Part shown: positions 21,811-25,806 of the stretch, one piece after another | How positions within the stretch are numbered: the stretch's first letter is position 1 | How the letters are laid out: the number at the start of each line of letters is the position of its first letter | Assembly (NCBI GenBank): GCA_900550375.1 | Contig: URRP01000035.1 | Coordinates: 1 to 25,806, forward strand | Direction of reading: 5' to 3' | DNA length: 25,806 nucleotides | DNA from: an uncultured Alistipes sp. | GTDB lineage: Bacteria > Bacteroidota > Bacteroidia > Bacteroidales > Rikenellaceae | Notes under the pieces: model-generated | Database searches by the model: none | Told to the model about the DNA's origin: nothing | The model's input: only the letters and a program-made list of their open reading frames with translations | Program-made: the position numbers and the translations under genes

Positions 21811-22848
21811 TTTGGTTGCCCCGCTTTCGAGAATCGAGACGATCGAGAAGAGGGTGTAACAAATTGCTCCGAACCCCATCAGCACGCGCGAGGGGACAAA
21901 GAACTTGGGCTTGAACAGGGCCTCTTCGTACAGGAACGCCGCGATGAACATGCAGGTTAGCGCCGTAACGACGGGAATGATCGGGATGCGTTTGGCCAGC
22001 GGGAAGTCGGCGTGCCAGATTTTGGCCAGAAGGATCACCTTGCTCGATATGCTCCAGCAGATGAGCGCCAGACCGATCAGTACGAACCCGACGAAGTTGG
22101 TCGTATGTCCCCAGTGTGCGAAGATCATGATGAGTCCGAAGACGAAGGCTACGCTGCCCATCGTGAGCACGAGCGCGATCCATTTCGATTTTTCCCGTAG
22201 CGTATAGGTTCCGCGTATCTGCCGTGCGATGCTGGCCACCAGCGCGATGAGCGAGGTGCAGACGCAGGCGATGCCGAGCATCACGCTGCCCGCCACGGTG
22301 TGGGAAGCGTCGGGACCCGTGCCGAAGAGTACGAAGGCCCAGATCCAAGCTGCGGCCGTCACGATGGAGACTACGGCAATCAGCAGCGACGACGTGCCTT
22401 TGGAGAACCCTTCGGGATTGACCGAGAACGAGGTGTCGTTAGAATTCTTGGGGATCAGGATGAATTTCGTCGAGGAGGTCGCCGCGGTCGAGACGCAGGC
22501 TGTGATCAATCCCAGTCCGCAGACGACGTGGCCCGTGACGAAAGCGCCCGGAATGCCCGATGGGATGATCAGAAGACCGCAGACGAGCGTCATCAGCGCG
22601 AAGGCATAGCCGATGACCGGCAGGAGGTAACGTACCGTCTGGTTGTAGGTTCCGATGAGCTGGCGGATAATGGTAGCCGCCGTGCAGTAGAGTGCCATGC
22701 AGATCGAGCCGAGGAAGAAGATCACAGGGCCGGCTGTCAGACGACTCGGGTCGCCGCCTGCCGAGACGATGTAGATACCGTAGGCAAAACAAAATGCGGC
22801 CATAGCGAGCGGTATGCCGCGAAAAAGGATACTTATACCATAATTCAT
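21805..22848 (-). CDS. Multi-pass membrane protein with internal duplication (DUF2776-like)
   Basis: This 347-residue hydrophobic protein has about ten membrane segments. Its two halves are similar: TAATIIRQLIGTYNQTVRYL in the first half matches VASIARQIRGTYTLREKSKW in the second, each followed by hydrophobic stretches and an AATSSTK/ISSKVILL ending. The opening MNYGISILFRGIPLAMAAFC and the AGPVIFFLGSICMAL segment resemble the DUF2776 family by memory, but I could not confirm it. No transport or catalytic motif is visible. The ATG at 22848 is preferred to one ten codons upstream because it begins immediately before the first membrane segment. The function is unknown; the duplication suggests descent from a smaller unit of about five membrane segments. 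Confidence 0.75.
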   Translation of the reverse strand: MNYGISILFRGIPLAMAAFCFAYGIYIVSAGGDPSRLTAGPVIFFLGSICMALYCTAATIIRQLIGTYNQTVRYLLPVIGYAFALMTLVCGLLIIPSGIPGAFVTGHVVCGLGLITACVSTAATSSTKFILIPKNSNDTSFSVNPEGFSKGTSSLLIAVVSIVTAAAWIWAFVLFGTGPDASHTVAGSVMLGIACVCTSLIALVASIARQIRGTYTLREKSKWIALVLTMGSVAFVFGLIMIFAHWGHTTNFVGFVLIGLALICWSISSKVILLAKIWHADFPLAKRIPIIPVVTALTCMFIAAFLYEEALFKPKFFVPSRVLMGFGAICYTLFSIVSILESGATKK

Positions 22849-23320
22849 AGGGCGGATGTTTTTTCGCGCAGGCTGCAATTCTCAAACCAAATGCGGAGCG
22901 GATTCGGCGGAATCGATCGAAAATACGCCCTTTGTTCCTATTCATCCGGTTTTCGGAGCGATCGGACGCGTTCGATGCGTCGCATTTCACCGGAACACTT
23001 GTTTTTTCGCGGTCGCTGCCGACGATCTTCCGTCTAAATAAAATTCCCGTTCATCCAAAATTCCAGTGGCCGGCCGTTATCGACAGCCGGCTTTTTTGTG
23101 TCGAGCCGTGTGGCGGAGGGAGTCGGAGTACACGCGGATGGGTTCATGCCGGCATCCGCCGGCGCTTCGGATTGCGGCAGTGTCCGTTTCGCCGCTCGGA
23201 AAGGGGTGCGAAAGACGGGAGAACGGACCCCTTCGCCGCAAGTTCAAGCGGGTCGCCCGATGTACAATTGACGCCGATAATCGAATCGGAATGGCCTGCG
23301 GTCGCTCCTGTCAGATAAAA
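22849..23320. other. Noncoding stretch with several inverted repeats
   Basis: No credible gene is seen. Besides the hairpin at 23069, several complementary segments occur: GACGC/GCGTC around 22970-22985, GCGGATG/CATCCGC around 23134-23160, and GTCCGTT with AACGGAC (about 23182 and 23223), whose loop also contains AGGGGT complementary to ACCCCT downstream. They could fold into a structured RNA on either strand, but no matching promoter was found. Confidence 0.4.
23069..23097 (+). terminator. Orphan terminator-like hairpin on the + strand
   Basis: GCCGGC at 23069-23074 pairs with GCCGGC at 23086-23091 (11-base loop), followed by six T residues. No + strand gene is recognised upstream, so it suggests an unseen small transcript, or termination of read-through. 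Confidence 0.55.
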
Positions 23321-23363
23321 AATTTAAGCGGAGTGCCGGTCTGAAGACCGAAACTCCGCTTAA
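23317..23363 (-). terminator. Rho-independent terminator of the rpmI-rplT operon
   Basis: On the minus strand, an 11-base outer stem (TTAAGCGGAGT, 23363-23353, with ACTCCGCTTAA, 23334-23324) encloses an inner CGGTCT/AGACCG stem, with unpaired TT and GC between the two stems. A six-T tail (23322-23317) follows. It lies about 95 bases after the rplT stop. Confidence 0.88.
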
Positions 23364-23455
23364 TGTTTGCGGTTGGATACGCCGTCCGAACCGGACTGCA
23401 ATCAGACCGCTTGATCCCGAGATCCGAGGTTTTGCCGCCGGATGCCGGAGACCGG

Positions 23456-23800
23456 CTATTTAACTGCTTTTACGATTGCCTCGAATGCTTTCGGCTCGTT
23501 CATCGCCAGATCGGCCATTACCTTGCGGTTGATGGCAATTCCCTTGGCGTTGATTTTGCCGATGAACTCCGAATAGGTCATCCCGTATGTGCGAACCGCG
23601 GCGTTGATACGCGTGATCCACAGCGAACGGAACGTCCGCTTTTTGATCTGGCGGTGTGCATAGGCATACTGCAGACCCTTTTCGACCGTGTTTTTGGCAA
23701 CGGTCCATACATTTCCCCTTGAACCAAAGTTACCCTTGGCAAGTTTCAAAACCTTTTTTCTTCTTGCGCGTGACGCAACAGTGTTGACTGAACGTGGCAT
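23456..23800 (-). CDS. rplT: 50S ribosomal protein L20
   Basis: This 114-residue basic protein is the large-subunit protein L20, needed early in 23S rRNA folding. The N-terminal extension (MPRSVNTVASRARRKKVLKL), the GNFGSRGNVWTVAKN core, RQIKKRTFRSLWITRINAA (about residues 50-68) and the YSEFIGKINAKGIAINRK stretch are all typical. The length is close to the usual 115-120. It follows rpmI after 99 bases, and a terminator closes the transcript. In many bacteria L20 represses its own operon by binding a leader RNA; the 99-base gap holds a short CGTGA/TCACG stem but I could not identify an L20 site. Confidence 0.96.
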   Translation of the reverse strand: MPRSVNTVASRARRKKVLKLAKGNFGSRGNVWTVAKNTVEKGLQYAYAHRQIKKRTFRSLWITRINAAVRTYGMTYSEFIGKINAKGIAINRKVMADLAMNEPKAFEAIVKAVK

Positions 23801-23899
23801 ACTGAAAAGTTTTTGATAGAGCTGTCAGCGACGTGATTCTCTCACGTTCTTCGGGGCTGATTCGCTCCGTTGTTAATAATAGTGTTGAACTCCGGCCGA

Positions 23900-24094
23900 T
23901 TATTTAACCAGCAGGTTCTTGATCTTGGCCTCGTCGGCCTGCGAAACCGTGTCCGAATAGCAGAGGTTACGCTTTTGTTTTGTCGTCTTTTTGGTCAGGA
24001 TATGACTGTGATAAGCGTGTTTGCGCTTGATCTTACCTGTGCCGGTGAAAGTAAAACGCTTCTTTGCAGCGGCATTTGTTTTCATTTTTGGCAT
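23900..24094 (-). CDS. rpmI: 50S ribosomal protein L35
   Basis: This 64-residue, Lys-rich large-subunit protein shows the family core MPKMKTNAAAKKRFTFTGTG followed by KIKRKHAYHSHILTKK. The length is normal (60-66). It has its own -7 element at 24128-24135 and a leader of about 29 bases. The usual upstream partner infC (IF3) is absent: the next gene is the divergent secreted-protein gene at 24281. So in this genome the infC-rpmI-rplT arrangement has been split. Confidence 0.96.
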   Translation of the reverse strand: MPKMKTNAAAKKRFTFTGTGKIKRKHAYHSHILTKKTTKQKRNLCYSDTVSQADEAKIKNLLVK

Positions 24095-24127
24095 TGCCGT
24101 AAAAGTAATTTAGTTAAACATAGCGTG

Positions 24128-24135
24128 CAAAGATA
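24128..24135 (-). promoter_or_regulatory. -7 box for rpmI-rplT
   Basis: On the minus strand this reads TATCTTTG, an exact -7 match; the -33 box is unclear. The site lies 34 bases before the rpmI ATG. Confidence 0.6.
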
Positions 24136-24247
24136 CGAATTATTTCGAAGATTCTTCGCGCCGCGCCGTTTTTTTCGGGACGAACGGCGAATATTGTAAC
24201 TTTCGCGTCGTTGGGATGTCTAATGATCGAATAACGGATATTTTGCC

Positions 24248-24255
24248 TATCTTTG
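24248..24255 (+). promoter_or_regulatory. -7 box for the secreted-protein gene at 24281
   Basis: TATCTTTG at 24248-24255 is an exact match, 25 bases before the ATG. It is divergent from the rpmI promoter, about 113 bases away. No TTTG was found at the right -33 distance. Confidence 0.55.
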
Positions 24256-24280
24256 TTCCTAACACCTAAAACTCGAACCA

Positions 24281-24970
24281 ATGAAAAAAGTATGGATTGC
24301 CGTCGTCGCCGGTCTGTGTTCCGGCACGGTTTCGGCACAGGAGAAACTGCACGTGAGTTCGGCGGAGCTGCAACAGGAAGATGCCATTGCGGCGCTCGGC
24401 GCACTGGGAGTGAACATGCTGCGTTTCGATTTCAGCGATTTTACGCGTAAGAACTATGCGATGACTGTTTATATCGACGAGGCCGACAGCACGGGAACCG
24501 AACGGATGCACGACGCGCACGCGGGCGGTACGCGGCTGCAGTTGACGAAGCTGCCGGAGGAGGTAGGTGCGAGATTTCGAAAGTCTTTGCATTTGCCCGA
24601 GACGGCCGAAGATTTCGCGCGGGGACATTCTCTGACGCTGATCTTTACACCGAAGAACGACTCGACCAAACTGCTTACGGTGAATATTCCCGGGATGATG
24701 CGGTTCAGCACGCCGCTTAAACTGCGAGGCTGCGAACAGAATGGAAAATTGCATTACTTTTATGTGCTGCGGCCCTTCAAACTTCCGGCGGTAGAGGGCG
24801 AGGAGGTGAAGATCCCGCTGGCCTTTTACAGTTCGGGCTGGTACGATCCGAAGGCGGGCGTCGTGCGCAGCTGCGGTTCCAACGAAATCGATCCCGAATT
24901 GAAGGACGAGCTGGTCGGACTTTCGCCGCACTATTACGTCGTCGGCGTGATTTTCAAGGAGAAGAAATAG
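24281..24970 (+). CDS. Secreted protein of unknown function (possibly DUF5041-like)
   Basis: This 229-residue protein has a signal peptide (MKKVWIAVVAGLCSGTVSAQ) and a beta-rich mature part. Features include ALGVNMLRFDFSDFTRKNYA at about residues 45-64, FRKSLHLPETAEDFARGH, TLIFTPKNDSTKLLTV, and a late C-terminal FKLPAVEGEEVKIPLAFYSSGW. Its pattern vaguely recalls the Bacteroidota DUF5041 group of secreted proteins, but I could not confirm this. There is no lipobox, so a soluble periplasmic protein is expected. Only 39 bases separate it from the MgtC-like gene, and both may form one transcript. Function unknown. Confidence 0.72.
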   Translation: MKKVWIAVVAGLCSGTVSAQEKLHVSSAELQQEDAIAALGALGVNMLRFDFSDFTRKNYAMTVYIDEADSTGTERMHDAHAGGTRLQLTKLPEEVGARFRKSLHLPETAEDFARGHSLTLIFTPKNDSTKLLTVNIPGMMRFSTPLKLRGCEQNGKLHYFYVLRPFKLPAVEGEEVKIPLAFYSSGWYDPKAGVVRSCGSNEIDPELKDELVGLSPHYYVVGVIFKEKK

Positions 24971-25009
24971 CGCTTCAGCAATGCTGCCGAGGCGATAAAC
25001 GCGTAGCGT

Positions 25010-25675
25010 ATGACTTGGATATTTGTTTTTCGGCTGGTCGTGGCCGGACTGCTGGGTACGGTGGTCGGCGTCGAACGCGAGTGGCGCGTCAAGGAGGCGG
25101 GGTTTCGTACCCACTTCCTCGTCTCGCTGGGCAGCGCGCTCTTCATGATCGTGTCGCAGTGGGGGTTCGAGGAGTTCCTTGCACAGCACGACGGGCTGCG
25201 GCTCGATCCGAGCCGCGTGGCGGCGCAGGTCGTCAGCGGCATCGGTTTTATCGGTGCCGGTGCGATTATCTTCCACCGCCAGATCGTGCGCGGACTGACT
25301 ACGGCGGCGAGTCTCTGGGCCATTGCCGGCGTGGGCATGGCTACGGGCGCCGGGATGTACGGCGTCGCGGCGGCAGCCACGGTGCTGACGCTCGTGGGGC
25401 TGGAGGTGCTCAACCTGATCTTCGGCGGACTGGGGGCGCATCGCACGGCGCTCGTCTTCTCGGCCTTGGAACGCGAGGCGATTCAGGATGCGCTGGAGCT
25501 GCTGCGAAAACACGGTTACAGTATCGTCTCTTACGAATTGGAGAGCGAGCGCACCGCGTCGGGAGTTATCTATCGGGCCAATCTGTTGTTGCAGGCGCGC
25601 AAGAACAAAAAGAGCGACGCTTTCGTCGAACTGTTGCAGCAGGATCCGCGTGTGTTGGTGGAACGGATCGCCTGA
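25010..25675 (+). CDS. MgtC/SapB-family membrane protein
   Basis: This 221-residue inner-membrane protein carries an N-terminal MgtC domain (about 1-140) with several membrane segments and the signature regions GLLGTVVGVEREWR (13-26), RTHFLVSLGSALFM (33-46), QVVSGIGFIGAGAIIF (73-88) and GLTTAASLWAIAGVGMATG (95-113). A soluble C-terminal ACT-like regulatory region (about 145-221) follows. MgtC proteins act in Mg2+-limited or acid growth and in ATP/phosphate homeostasis in pathogens; whether that applies here is not shown. It has a normal family length and no MgtA/MgtB pump nearby. Confidence 0.92.
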   Translation: MTWIFVFRLVVAGLLGTVVGVEREWRVKEAGFRTHFLVSLGSALFMIVSQWGFEEFLAQHDGLRLDPSRVAAQVVSGIGFIGAGAIIFHRQIVRGLTTAASLWAIAGVGMATGAGMYGVAAAATVLTLVGLEVLNLIFGGLGAHRTALVFSALEREAIQDALELLRKHGYSIVSYELESERTASGVIYRANLLLQARKNKKSDAFVELLQQDPRVLVERIA

Positions 25676-25693
25676 CAGTGAGGCATCGAATGG

Positions 25694-25727
25694 AACTCGC
25701 GGCAGTCTGTACAGATTGCCGCGAGTT
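25694..25727. terminator. Hairpin after the MgtC-family gene
   Basis: AACTCGCGGCA at 25694-25704 pairs with TGCCGCGAGTT at 25717-25727, extended inward through a G-T pair and TCT/AGA, with a GTAC loop. The tail is GCTCTTCAGG, poor in T, so termination efficiency is uncertain. Confidence 0.65.
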
Positions 25728-25806
25728 GCTCTTCAGGGGAAGTTCGGAGAGCCCGTCTTTTATTTTTGTTTATTAGAATTAGGGTTTCCGGGGTATACTT
25801 TAAGAA
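25728..25806. other. Terminal noncoding bases
   Basis: The last bases contain an AT-rich run (TTTTATTTTTGTTTATTAG) that looks like an upstream region of a gene beyond the window. Nothing can be called. Confidence 0.3.

Noticed and set aside
22300..23037. A + strand open frame of 245 codons
   Set aside because: Antisense to the multi-pass membrane protein. Its composition is Arg/Asp/Gly-heavy with no signal or motif.
1..25806. CRISPR arrays, tRNA, rRNA, phage or transposase genes
   Set aside because: I looked for regularly spaced repeats, tRNA-like cloverleafs and transposase or integrase motifs and saw none.

Overview
The window looks like a chromosomal segment from a GC-rich member of the Bacteroidales, most likely Alistipes or another Rikenellaceae. 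Three things point there. Promoters follow the Bacteroidota pattern (TTTG, about 19-20 bases, then TAnnTTTG) instead of the sigma-70 pattern. The secreted and lipoprotein genes, the TonB receptor with an N-terminal carboxypeptidase-regulatory-like domain, and the BACON-like and Cbp1-like proteins are typical of the phylum. The RF2 sequence resembles Bacteroides RF2. The genus is inferred from general appearance, not from a search.

Layout. 1-3632 (+): prfB (RF2), a flavodiiron O2/NO reductase and a NamZ-type exo-muramidase. 3618-3905: a strong promoter followed by a long, highly structured noncoding RNA candidate with 6S-like architecture. 3977-4915 (+): two small, lower-GC secreted proteins of unknown function. 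4971-9234 (-): a tight housekeeping operon read recQ, RNase D-like exonuclease, rlmI, ProX-type tRNA-editing protein, with 4- and 11-base gene overlaps. 9405-11302 (+): a coiled-coil Cbp1-like lipoprotein and an MBL-fold hydrolase. 11698-13600 (+): a surface lipoprotein gene split by two single-base frame breaks, one in a 9-base C tract just after the signal peptide. 13667-17572 (-): a probable metal-handling locus (PqqD-like, His/Cys-rich secreted protein, TonB receptor with a Cys-Cys plug motif, HMA protein with a Cys-rich tail). Its internal gap carries a duplicated scrap of the receptor 3' end and a palindromic repeat. 17671-18351 (-): AlkD-like protein. 18651-21766 (+): three unrecognised membrane proteins, two with Cys clusters suggestive of zinc ribbons. 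21805-22848 (-): a multi-pass membrane protein with an internal duplication. 23456-24094 (-): rpmI-rplT without infC. 24281-25675 (+): a secreted protein of unknown function and an MgtC/SapB-family membrane protein.

The most interesting candidates are the ncRNA at about 3655-3891, the homopolymer-interrupted lipoprotein gene at 11698, the metal locus with its PqqD/His-rich pair, and the three-gene membrane cluster. No phage, IS element, CRISPR array, tRNA or rRNA was recognised.
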